A stretch of 64,000 bases of DNA. It comes from Acheta domesticus (lineage: Eukaryota; Arthropoda; Insecta; Orthoptera; Gryllidae). The notes beneath the pieces are model-generated. The model saw nothing but the letters and a program-made list of their open reading frames with translations, had not been told where the DNA came from and ran no database searches. The position numbers and the translations under genes were made by a program. Position 1 is the first letter of the stretch. Every line of letters begins with the position of its first letter. Positions 22,701 through 33,129 of the stretch are shown one piece after another. The stretch is from positions 226,258,612-226,322,611 of the forward strand of contig JAHLJT010000631.1 of the NCBI GenBank assembly GCA_031308135.1, given 5' to 3'.

Positions 22701-23177
22701 GTTTTCACATAATATCGAGTGAACTGATAAACATTACAAAACAAGATTTTTCAAAAAAACGGCTCCAAATTTTTCTTTAAACGTTGGTAGTGACAGTTAT
22801 AAGGGTCCTTATAAGACTCTTAACATCATTTGTGCTCTATTCATTTATTTTTTCAAAATTACACAAATGGAATTTTTTATAACTCTCGTGTCAATATTTA
22901 CATTAGAGGTGATTTGTTCACATAATCCATTTATGAGCACATGTGCTTTAAATGTCATAAAGTTCACTCAATAGATCTGGTTAAATGGGCTACTGGAATC
23001 AACTAATTTATGTTTCCTCAAGTTTAAAATAAGTGTACAAATACATACTAATCCACTAAAAATATTGGTAACATCTCATTAAATGTCAAAAATGCATTTC
23101 CCACTTATAGAGTTCCCGCTTATAAGAGACAAAATTCCATTCCCCCAGGTGTCTCTTATAAAGGGGTTTTACTGTAT

Positions 23178-23859
23178 TTTAGTGCATATTAGTGCATATT
23201 TGGTCAATTTTTCCTGTAGATGCGTATTCATTAATTATAGTCATGTATTTTGCATTTTCATTAAAATAGGACTTTCTATAAAATATTTCATCTTTCATAG
23301 AATATATTTATTTGTGAGCATTCATTGATGTCAAAGAGCTGTCAAGTCAAAGAGTTGTGGAAAATTAGAATATAATAGAAACAATAAGTATAAAAGCTAT
23401 ACTACACAATCATTGTGAAGAAAGATACTATCATTGCGAGTCCATAAAGTAACCTTAAAAGCAATATGAAATATAGAGGCGCAAATATGGAAACGGACAT
23501 ATGCAAGGTCAAGAACTTAGAGTATTACCAATGAATTATTTATAGCCAATCAGAGGTATCTTCAAAAAGTTAGAGAAGTGTATAAAATCAAGACCTTTAA
23601 CAAAGGAAATACAAATGATTTCAGAGGAAGCAAAGAAAATTAAAAGAAAGGAATGCAGAATAACTATTAATAAAGATAATGGTAATCTACAAGGTCTCAA
23701 GGCAGAAAGGATACAGTGCATCAGAGGAACCTTGTTAAACTGTAGTGATCTGTTTCCTTCATTAATTTGATAACTATACAGTAATTTAAGGGAAAGAAGA
23801 AAGATACAAAAGATAAAAGAAGTTCATCCTCTATGGTGTAACCTTCGGTACCCACTTAC
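23178..23859. other. No gene recognised
   Basis: AT-rich. On the plus strand a coherent stretch around 23530-23760 (EKCIKSRPLTKEIQM, then GLKAERIQCIRGTL) reads like degenerate protein but matches nothing I know. Confidence 0.35.
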
Positions 23860-23952
23860 CTAATAATATAACAAGCTGATCATGAGAGATTGGTTGCACT
23901 GGTTCATTAGGTAACTAAATCTTCAAGCGAAAGCCTGCTGTCATTATTGCAT
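23860..23952 (-). pseudogene. PI3K-C2 exon G, frame broken
   Basis: Acceptor TTTTAATACAG at 23953 and a strong donor GTAAGTGG at 23859. It reads DSRLSLEDLVT, then after a one-base frame change near 23905, NEPVQPISHDQLVILL. In class II PI3Ks a similar linker follows the Ras-binding domain, before the C2 domain. It is the last recognisable exon; nothing C2- or kinase-like was found at lower coordinates. Confidence 0.5.
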
Positions 23953-24082
23953 CTGTATTAAAACAAAGTAGACAAAATTTCAAATTTACTTACTTCTATC
24001 ATATTGACAACACATTTAAAATGGAGATGAAATTAGTTCCAAACAGCATTTGGAAACTCATAAACTGCACATAAATACATAC

Positions 24083-24310
24083 AGTTCTGCCAAGAGCCTC
24101 TTCAGTTCATCCACATGCAGAATGGACAGTTCCACATCCTTTTCCAGTTTCAAACACTGATGTACATGTTCATAATCTGCCCAATGATGTCTGAGAGGTC
24201 AGTACTCAGCTAAGCCCCCATACTTTCAGCATGACAAGTCTTGGCATCTCCAGTGAGTCTCCTTCTATATCACCACCACATGCAGAATCACTGCTCCACA
24301 GTTGAATTTA
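24083..24310 (-). pseudogene. PI3K-C2 exon F (Ras-binding domain), broken
   Basis: Acceptor TTTTATTCAG, donor GTATGTA. Pieces in changing frames read NSTVEQ, VILHVV, DIEGDSLEMPRLVMLKVWGL, AEY, LTSQTSLG and, open for the last 100 bases, DYEHVHQCLKLEKDVELSIL. The order and spacing fit the Ras-binding domain of class II PI3K (STVE, then LKVxG, then EHxxxCxKxxxxxxLxLL). About five single-base frame changes occur in 228 bases. The domain cannot be translated as written. Confidence 0.62.
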
Positions 24311-24555
24311 CTGAATAAAAGGACAAAGATCCAAACATAAAATTTGTAATGAGCATTCAGTGAGCCAACTTTGCTATAATAAAGGCTTCAAGAAATGTAA
24401 TTCACAATATGTTGAAGTAGTTTTGGTAGACAGACTGCCACGACACAGCAAACAAAAAGAAAATGTTGTACTTTATAATTGTAGTAGTACACTTTTGGAA
24501 ACAAACTTTTTGTTTTGAAGTAGTATCTGAACAACATTTTGAAAATATACAATAC

Positions 24556-24693
24556 CTCACAGGTGAAAATGACTGGACTGGCCTTCATTTTTAGAATGGT
24601 ACAATGAGTTTGATGCTTGTACCCTCAGCATTAGTAAATATCAATGGTTGGGCTTCACAGTCCCACATTCGTGTATGGTCATTGAAGGGAAAT
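24556..24693 (-). pseudogene. PI3K-C2 exon E (Ras-binding domain start)
   Basis: Acceptor TATGTTTTCAG, donor GTATTG. It reads FPFNDHTRMWDCEAQPLIF and EGTSIKLIV, then after a frame change near 24588, ASPVIFTCE. Class II PI3Ks have FPYxxHxTNPG, then VKV, then LPVTFTCD at this place, which is my main ground for the gene assignment. The phase does not join the exon before or after, so bases are missing or extra at both junctions. Confidence 0.62.
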
Positions 24694-24777
24694 CTGAAAA
24701 CATAACAATTGACATTGTAAAATATTCTTCTCCAAACATATACAAAAATATTTAAATTTGAATATAAAATTCCTTAC

Positions 24778-24888
24778 TTCGTATATCTTACACACCTTTT
24801 GTGGAATTGCCTGAAGATCCACATCATGAAGAAGCAGCTCTGCACTTTTGAACTTGATGTTTTCATATAACCTTGTTTTTGTTTTACG
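24778..24888 (-). pseudogene. PI3K-C2 exon D
   Basis: Acceptor TGTTGGTTAG. It reads RKTKTRLYENIKFKSAELL then LHDVDLQAIPQKVCKIYE, open throughout, with donor GTAAGG at 24777. An earlier donor (GTGTGTAAG, 24795) would drop the last seven residues. With the later donor the distance to FPF in exon E matches the family, but the phase is off by one step, hence the pseudogene call. Function in this region of class II PI3K: linker just before the Ras-binding domain. Confidence 0.55.
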
Positions 24889-24987
24889 CTAACCAACAGA
24901 AAATAAAAGAATAAAAATAAAATAGAAACTTTATTTATCACCTTGCAGAGCTAACTTAGAAGAACAGGACTGTAATAAATCAGTTAC

Positions 24988-25213
24988 CTTTCTGTCCCAA
25001 AGATGATCTGCGTCTCTCAATTGTGCTCATGCAGCAGAATTGCGTGTGGCAGTGGAGTGAGGAGACGTGCAGCCAACTGGAGTGGTACTCTCGCGGACAA
25101 CAGCGGCATACACTGGGTCTGACTGAGATCCATCATGAGATGGGAGCATACATATAATCAAAAAGGGTCATAGGGATCATACACACTTCCAGAGCAATCA
25201 GCATCATCCCCTT
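24988..25213 (-). pseudogene. PI3K-C2 exon C, three frame breaks
   Basis: Acceptor TTTTGTTGCAG, donor GTAACTG. Successive frames read GDDADCSGSVYDPYDPF, DYMYAPIS, HDGSQSDPVYAAVVREST and STIERRRSSLGQK, so three single-base frame changes interrupt an otherwise sensible low-complexity acidic/serine exon. The start phase fits exon B if the downstream donor of that exon is used. Confidence 0.5.
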
Positions 25214-25221
25214 CTGCAACA

Positions 25222-26945
25222 AAATTCCAAAACGATCAACAACTAATTCTCTAAATTATTATCCAAAAGAAAAAAGTTATTTAAATGAAGGGTCATCTCC
25301 TCCTCAATAACAACAAAGATAAGAAAGTTTAAAATGTAAACCTTTTAAATATTACTACTTCAAACAGACCCAAGCAATAGCCAAAACAACAAAATAGGTA
25401 AATTGGCATGTGCATATGTAAAAGGGGATAAGTCAAGTTTTTGTCTAAAATGAGTATGCCATGACAGTGCTTTACTATAATGCTATCATTGTGTAAAGAG
25501 GGATCAGTAACATTTCAATTTTCCCATTAAAATTTAATGACAAAATTGAAATGTCACTTATCTCCCTACACACAACCCCCTATTCACAATACAAATATTG
25601 TAGTAAAGCAATGTCCTAGCTTACTCATTTTAGTCAAAAACTTGGCTTAACCCTTTTACTCATGCTCCGGCCAATTATGTTATTGACCTAATTTCCTATT
25701 GACAGGACTCTAAACCAATGAGACTTTCATGAAGTTCAAAGTAACTAGAACAAAGATGTGGCAGCCCATTACAATAACCTTGAAAATAATTAAAATTATT
25801 TATTCATGAAGAGAAATCAACATGCAATTAAGCGGGAACAGCTCCACTTGTGTAGTATAACATTTTCAATTACTTTTAAAAATAATTTTCAATCAGAAAT
25901 AATTCACACACTTAAAATTGTGTTCTTTAGCAATAAACAATAGCAATATTTAAGAGGAAAAAATATTTTTTTTTCCCATTTCTCTCTTCTTATTACTGAA
26001 AGATGAGTTTAAGAAATATTCACAGCTATGTGAATGAAAGTCATAGTGGTGTTTCAGTTCAGTCTTTTTCACTCTTTTGATCCATTGATTTACACTTTCA
26101 TTTACTATTGGGTGCAGACTACTAGGTCAACGAAATAATTTTGAAGAGGTGTAGCTCAGACTAGCTCTTGACATATACACACACACATCTTCATATAAAT
26201 GCAAAAAGTGTGAATTAAAACAGTTAATTCTGCTGCACTTCTAAACCTAAAGAAAACTTATTTATTTCAGACTTTAAACAAAAAGTAGTTTCCATTCCCC
26301 TTTTCAAAAATCTACAGGTGGTTGAAGTGACAAATTTTCAACCAAACTTCTTTTCTGAAAACCCAAATATAATAAATCAATTTTTTCAACATCAACAATA
26401 AACAATTTCTGACTTCTTTAAAATACATTATTATTACAAATTTGCAGAAGATCTTGAACAGTCACATTTCCTGTGACTGTCAATCAAGATCTATTCATGG
26501 TCAGAATTTCCAGCACTTCCTTGCAAACCATTCACTCCAATGGATATCTCTACTAAGCTGAATTATCTACCAGATGGACAACCATTGCACACCATTCACT
26601 CCAATGGATATCTCTCTACTAAGCTGAATTATCTACCAGATGGAGGGCTTCGCTCACAAAGTAAATGAATTTCATTGCATATGGAAAAGTACAATTTGGG
26701 TCTCGTACATGATCTAGGGCACTACACACTTTACACATTTCATTCTTAAAACGTACACGATGTAATGTATACGTAGGCTACCATACAATTAGCCAATATT
26801 ATGACTGATTAAGATACTAATATCTTTGGCAAATATATATTAAGTAATTACAATAAATTTTAGTTCTTAATAGTACTTAATAAGTCCTGTAAAAACAAGA
26901 CAGAAAATATTGTATGGAAATAATTTCATTAAATGTAGAAAAGTA
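25222..26945 (-). other. Intron between PI3K-C2 exons B and C
   Basis: AT-rich, no further exon found. A block containing TCACTCCAATGGATATCTC occurs twice (about 26529-26580 and 26588-26642), an imperfect tandem duplication with a period near 60. Confidence 0.55.
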
Positions 26946-26953
26946 TTTCCTAC

Positions 26954-27866
26954 CTTTTGACAAGTCACCTTGTGCTTTGGTTTTCAGATTCAGGTGCAGA
27001 ATGGGACCCACTGCTAGTACTTGTCTTCCTGCTGCTGCAATTGTTATCTACATGCAAGGGATCAAATAGATCCAGAACACTCACTCGCACAGAATTCTTC
27101 TCATCTATTTCACTTGCACTATTGAATAATGGTAAATCTATTAAATTATTATTATCTCGCTTTTCCATTACTTTAAGAACATCTAGACTAACATTAGAAT
27201 CCACACTTGCACTACTTGTACTGCTAACTTGACGTTCAAAGGCACTCCATGAGACACTTGATTTGTCAAAAACTTGCTTTCCTTGAAAATCATTTGTGCT
27301 CTGCATTACGGGGATAACAGTGTTATACACAGCACCATCAGTTTGCAAAGGACTATGTCCAAATCCAGAGGAAAGTTGTGGAACTGAAGTTCGTTGTTGT
27401 GGTAAAAATTGAGTTTGACCTCCTAGTATTACATTCCTATCTAAACTACCAGCACGATAGCTGCCATGAGGTCCGCCCAAAGGGGGAGTAAATGTATGAT
27501 GATTTGAGTATGTTGCTGTATAAAATGAACTAGATCTTGTGCCAACACTACTTTTACTTCGTTCAAGACGAACTGTAACTTGAGGTTGTTCTTGTGAAGC
27601 TGCCTGCAACCTTTCTGAGCCACACAGATCTTGAATAGAACACTGATTGGTCTTATCAGTGGGAGATGGACTATTGAAGGAAATTAGGTCATTAGTATTC
27701 AACTCCGCATCTGGCTTAGATGGAACTGCAGCAGCTGCACTGTTGCGTCGTTGCCCACTTGGCGGAGGAGCCAGGATTTGAGAAACGCGTGCACCAACCA
27801 GAGACGGTCTTGGCCGGGGCTTGGGCTCCAATTTTTCAATGGGTTTTCTTCCTGATGATATGCATC
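26954..27866 (-). CDS. PI3K-C2 exon B (N-terminal region)
   Basis: Acceptor TTTGATTTTCCAG at 27867; its phase fits exon A (split glycine codon), giving RTPSG-CISSGRKPIEKLEPK. Open for about 290 codons: a Pro/Arg-rich start, DLISF, a long Ser/Thr/Gln-rich disordered part, NLIDLPLF (clathrin-box-like) and VLDLFDPL. This is the layout of the unstructured clathrin/AP2-binding N-terminus of class II PI3Ks. The frame hits TGA at 26966 after SENQSTR. A one-base change in the A run at 26979-26985 would instead read through to donor GTAGGA (26953) in phase with exon C. Alternative: donor GTGACT at 26968. Low-complexity sequence alone would not identify the gene; exons A, E and F do. Confidence 0.68.
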
Positions 27867-28263
27867 CTGGAAAATCAAATTAAAGAAAAATTTTAAAATT
27901 TCAGTTAAGTGGAGTAAGTAAATTATCTTACTTACAAGCAAAATCTCAAAGACATATTTCCTAATATTTAACCCTAAAGTAATATAATTCACAAGGAACT
28001 ATAAAAATTAATATTACACAATTTAATAAATTAACTGACACAGAGTCACTGTCAACAATGCTACAAGTAACTTGTCTTTCTGATGTGCTGTTGCAGCTAC
28101 TAAGAAAGAATAACAATGTGCTTTTATTGCCACCCAAGACTTGAGTAAAAATATTGCCAACTACTTAGTCAGGTATGTGAAAAACATCTATAAATAAACA
28201 GCAACCTAAATATAAATATGACATACATTTGACATTAGAAGTAGTTACATTATGATGACATAC

Positions 28264-28453
28264 CAGATGGTGTTCTCTGATTTGTATCAGACAAATCTGA
28301 TATTCTTTCCAGCTGCTTCTGCATTCTGAACTTTTCGAGGGCCAAACTTTCAAGGCTAAGGGCTCGAGCTCGCTCCAAATCCTCTTCAAACTGGCGATCA
28401 TAATCAGACTGTGGTCCATTACCACTTGGTGTTTTTTGGCTAAACTCAGTCAT
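28264..28453 (-). CDS. PI3K-C2 exon A, first coding exon
   Basis: Acceptor TTTGTTCTAG lies directly before ATG, so a non-coding exon must lie upstream. Donor TCTG/GTATGT. It codes 63 residues plus one base: MTEFSQKTPSG, then YDRQFEEDLERARALSLE (17-35), a UIM-like amphipathic motif, and LALEKFRMQKQLERI. Insect class II phosphoinositide 3-kinases (make PI3P and PI(3,4)P2 on endocytic membranes) carry such an N-terminal motif. The homology is from memory; Ras-binding-domain pieces downstream support it. The same exon is repeated without visible change at 63558-63747. Confidence 0.68.
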
Positions 28454-28459
28454 CTAGAA

Positions 28460-29855
28460 CAAAGCAAAATAATTCACTTAAAATAGTTAATTTTTAAAAA
28501 TTCATCATTCCTGAAGATATGAATACATATAATTTTCCAAGAAATAACCAAACTTTTTTTAAATACAGTTGTTTTCAGAGGTAAGGATTATGAATTTTTA
28601 TACCAAGTAGAAAATACTCTTGGACGTTCATCCAATGAAATCAACTTTAAACTTAATTTAGATATACAAAATGATTCCTACATTATAAAATAAAATATGA
28701 AAGAAAAGAAAAACATTCTACTATGCCCTTATCATCATCCAATCAGCTGTCATTTAACCTCAATTCGATGACATTCGAACATTTGTTCGAGAAATTGCAT
28801 TACATATTTTGTTCTGTACCAACCTTGTTGAATGCCTATAGTGGCCAACTTCTTCACTACACATACATCACAACTTCAGAACTTACATCACTCTCCATTC
28901 AGCAATAAAACATGAACACTAATTTGACAATTCACGAAAACATGCTACAAATCCCAGTAAGGCAATCTTTCACAGTTGCATCAGTGCTGCCCTCACACAC
29001 CCAACCACGAATTAATGAGAACAATGCAGTGTTTGGATGGAGGTCAATTTAAATTAATTCTCTTTGTCGCATCTGCGCCCACGCTAAATTTCAATTCATC
29101 TGATTCATCTAGTAAGTAAAAACAAAGAATGATTACATGGCAATAAAGTTGGCAACAGAGAACTCTGATAGAGCTTCTTCAGACGGAAATACTGATAAAG
29201 TTCTCCGGTAAACTAAGTAAGTTACGATTAGGTAGTTACCAGTTCTAAGTACCGTAAGTAGTAGCAGCAGTAAGTAGTACAGGAATATAATGTCAAGGAA
29301 TTGTAATGCAATTTTGCAGCTTGATTTTAATTATTTCCAATAACATTATATTAAAAATCTTTTTAAAATTGTGGTTAGACGATTTATTAAGACAGAAAAT
29401 CAAAGCATATTTTCATTCTTTGTGATGTACAATTACCGTATCTGTTAATTACATTTACGATTACAATTCAAAATTCCTTTCATACGTCAAGCATCATGGA
29501 ATATATTTTCAAATATTGTATTGACACATAACTTTAAAGGAAAAGGGGGAAAACATTCAAGAATCAGATTTCTGACATAAGTTTATAGACCAGAACTTCA
29601 GAAACAAAGTACTGAGGAAACTAAAAAGCTTCATTTAATACGCTGTGTGTATGAAGTGTAGTGTGTATTGTTATGCCAGTCTAGCGTTGTTGAGTCCATT
29701 CTCGTCCAAGTCGTGCTTTCGGAAAATAAGTGGGAACTTAATTTATTACAATTGTAATAAATGGAAGAAACTATTGTTAAGTGTGACATTTTATCCTACG
29801 ACAACTTTATTGCAAGGTGCCATTAGTATGAGTATTAGTCTATCCGGGCGCTTCA
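28460..29855. other. Upstream of PI3K-C2, no exon identified
   Basis: AT-rich and conserved in both arms. It must contain the intron, and perhaps the non-coding first exon, of the PI3K-C2 transcript; I cannot place it. Small open frames here are not coding. Confidence 0.45.
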
Positions 29856-29859
29856 ACTA

Positions 29860-30320
29860 CGGAGGTCAAGAGTCCCATAAGCGTAGTGCATGTATCTCTG
29901 GAAGGGGTGGGGGCGGTCAACTGTTGTAATTTGAGATATGGCGCCGACACGTAAGTTGGCTTGAATTTTCTCACCTTACTGCCCCAGCTGGGACTAGCTC
30001 TAAGCTTCCAACATTTGTGGTTGTCTAGTGTATGTAAAAATGTGTAAGGGGAAAGTAGTGGACAAGAACGAGGAAAGGAAGATGGGGTGCAGTCCGTAGC
30101 CCGTTTGCTAGGACAAGGCTCCGGCATTCGTCTGGTACCGATAGGAGAAACCACGGAAAACTACCGATCACGGCAGCAGACAGCCAGAATTTTTCTCCTG
30201 ACAGTGGCGTTATTCGATTTACTAATGACGAAAATCCTCCGCTGCCGGGACTCGAACCTTAGGACCCGCGCGGACAGAGCGCTGAAGTAACTAAGGATGT
30301 TGCCTCTGAGCCATCATAGC
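29860..30320 (-). mobile_element. SINE S1, complete, left arm
   Basis: On the minus strand it starts TGGCTATGATGGCTCAGAGG (A-box-like) and has GGTTCGAGTCCCGG about 50 bases on (B box), then the S1 body and an end at TGACGCGCCCGG. Mirrored at 61698-62180. Confidence 0.75.
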
Positions 30321-30325
30321 CAGTT

Positions 30326-30959
<634 letters not shown>

Positions 30960-31730
30960 CGTTAGCGCAATCATCATTCACGTATTGTAGGAACTGTTGG
31001 TCCCTTTGCCACATGAGTCAAATATAATTAACAATTAAGTGTCGCGGAACACTTGATCTACCGTTGATGAAGTCTTTTGCCGCACCATTGTCATCACAAC
31101 CACCAGTCTCAGTTTCCTTCAAGGAGACCTTCAACTATTCATGCCCGATGCCGAAACGCCTTTCGTTTGTTCGTGTACGCGTGCTTGCGGCAGGCATCAA
31201 CTGCGCCTCGGGCGACATAAGCTATAGTTGCCCCACCAGGAGAGGGAGTGGCATACCTGAAGCCCAATGTTTTAAATTTGAACCGCGTGCTCAAGCCACA
31301 CCGAAAGGTCACTGACGGGTGTCGTTGGGACAGGTATGGTCACTACGGCTCTTCCATAGGACCGAGTATATACTTCTATTGTTTTTGAAGTGGCCGATGA
31401 CATTAGGTCGTTGTTACACATCCTGCCTGATACAATGAAGCTTTTTAACAAAATCTCCTGTGACCCCCTTCCCTCCAGATTATCATTTTTTGGAGCTGAT
31501 TATAGATTATATTTATTTTCTTACAGTCAGCATGGAATACGTTTTATTGTTCAAACAGATATGTTCATGGTTATTTTCGTCATTAAATCCCTGCCATTGG
31601 GCGTTCTAAAATTTAAACCAGCAATTTAAAATTGAGTCACGCTTTGGAGGTACGTAGAAATCCTTGGGATCGCCGCTGTGATCAGTTGACTGCGTGTCTC
31701 TTCCCTCCCCGGCCTGGGGACGAGTTCGCG
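30960..31730. other. Unique sequence, left-arm version
   Basis: Non-repetitive, no gene recognised. An 83-codon frame at 31064-31315 has no motif I know. The mirrored stretch in the right arm (about 61048-61470) is corrupted with TTTC. Confidence 0.5.
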
Positions 31731-31737
31731 AGGCCCC

Positions 31738-32185
31738 ACTGCGTTAGCTCAGCAGCAACACTGTTGCCTCTGACCGGGAGGTCTTAGGTTTCGAGCCCCG
31801 ACAGTGGAGAATTTTCTACATTAACTAAGATAGCTGCTTCATCGGGAGTTTTCCTTCGTTTCTCCGATCAACACCCGGCGAATGCCAAAGCCGTACCCTA
31901 ACAAACGGGCCACCGACCGCACGCGATCTTTCCTTTCTCTTCCTTGTCCTATCCTCACCCCTTACGTACACACCCTTACATTGTCATGCCCTACACTAAC
32001 ACATACGGCGGGAGACCGATCGGGAGCTTAGAGATTGTCTCGGCCGGGGCGGTGCTCCGCTGGTGGGAGATATCTGGTTAAAGAAAACCCCGTTGACCGA
32101 CGTGTGGATCGGTGCTGGATCTCACCACCCACAGGGGAAGTCACTCCCCGAGAAAAAAATATTGATTTTATGACCTAAGCACTAG
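31738..32185 (+). mobile_element. SINE S1, plus copy, left arm
   Basis: tRNA-like head (GCGTTAGCTCAGCAGC and TTTCGAGCCCCG), S1 body, ending before ATTGATTTTATGACC. Mirrored at about 59770-60255, where a 29-base insertion interrupts it. Confidence 0.7.
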
Positions 32186-32189
32186 ACGT

Positions 32190-32490
32190 GTGTGTATGTA
32201 TGGGATGAGGATAGGACAAGGAAGAGGAAGGAAAGATCGTGTGCGGCCCGTTTGCTAAGGTACTGCCCCGGCATTTGCCTGGTGTTGATCGGAGAAATTA
32301 CGAAAAACTACCGATCAGAACAGCCGGCCGCAAGAATTCTCCTCCAGACAGCGACTGAATTCGACCTAACTGACAAGCTAGCGTCGAAAATACTGCCGCC
32401 GTCGGGACCGGAACCTAAGACCTCCCTGACAGTGACACTGCAGTGACAATAGTTATGCCCTAAGCCACCTTTCCCGGTGCTAATGAATCA
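32190..32490 (-). mobile_element. SINE S1 head, minus, left arm
   Basis: Blocks AGGACAAGGAAGAGGAAGG, GGTGTTGATCGGAG and GCCGGCCGCAAGAATTCTCC; the head lies near 32395-32480. It lies next to the preceding SINE, so the two are joined in opposite orientations. Mirrored at 59475-59770. Confidence 0.65.
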
Positions 32491-32514
32491 ATCAACCAAT
32501 CATTTCCAGTGGTA

Positions 32515-32810
32515 TTTTTACTTTCTCGCGCTTAAGGAGGAACCTCTTAATAAGAGAAAGTTAGGTTTCTGCGATTTTCGTAACTTTGTCCCTGACAGGA
32601 ATCAGCTGTTTCGCTGCCATCCAATCAGGAGCTTACATTTCGCGACAGTGACGTCACTATGGTGACGTTCAAGCTCCCGATTGGATGAAACCGTGAACAG
32701 CTGATTTCTGTCAGGGACAAAGTTACGAAAATCGCCGTATAATGCTGCGCGAAAAAACGAGGAATTTTCGGCAGAAAAACTCTTGTTACAGGGCCACGGT
32801 TCTTTTCTTT
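32515..32810 (+). mobile_element. R1 element, 5' part, with H1 insertion
   Basis: Starts TATTTTTACTTTCTCGCG, is interrupted by a hairpin MITE at about 32564-32740, resumes TAATGCTGCGCGAAAAAACG and GGCAGAAAAACTC, then stops at GGGCCACGG where a GC-rich island begins. Confidence 0.65.
32564..32740. mobile_element. Hairpin MITE H1, left arm only
   Basis: Fold-back with arms TCTGCGATTTTCGTAACTTT / AAAGTTACGAAAATCG around GTGACGTCACTATGGTGACG. The right arm has the empty site, ATTACGTAACTTTC, at about 59386-59399. Confidence 0.82.
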
Positions 32811-32814
32811 TTCG

Positions 32815-33085
32815 GTCTCCGCATGTTTAGGTCGAGGCGCGTGCTCGACGCTCGTTCGAAAAGTGTGTCCCGAGGGTCGCGGGCGCTCTTCCCACCCGCC
32901 GCGCCGCGCCGCAGGGGCCGCGCATGCAGAGGGCGGAAGCAAGGGCGCGCGTGCACGCACGCGCAGGCATGCCGGGGCGTGCCGCGCACGGGCCCGCGTT
33001 GACAACTGCACCTGACGCGCGCCGCCTGCCACCACCTAGGCTTTGTTTCGCAGCGCCGCCGCGGGGGTCACGAAAGGTGAGTCAG
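32815..33085 (+). promoter_or_regulatory. GC-rich island with splice donor, left arm
   Basis: CG-rich sequence ending in GGGGGTCACGAAAG/GTGAGTCAGG, a strong donor on the plus strand, so this may be a promoter with a non-coding first exon. Mirrored at about 59050-59320. No downstream exon recognised. Confidence 0.35.
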
Positions 33086-33129
33086 GGACGCGACAAAGCT
33101 GGAGACTGCCGCGAAGCAGCCGCTTGGGA

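Larger units (their letters stand above)
21580..23174. mobile_element. pogo/Tigger-like element
   Basis: The right end reads GTCTCTTATAAAGGGGTTTTACTG then TA (23175-23176). Its reverse complement starts CAGTAAAACCCC, a typical pogo/Tigger end with a TA target. The left end begins at the gap edge (AACCCCGCTATAAGAGACC), its last bases lost in the N run. Subterminal TTATAAGAGA motifs repeat at both ends. The interior holds an H1 MITE (21957-22112) and R1-like sequence (from 22163), but no transposase frame. Confidence 0.65.

Noticed and set aside
26957..27232. Plus-strand 91-codon frame opposite PI3K-C2 exon B
   Set aside because: Shadow of the minus-strand exon.
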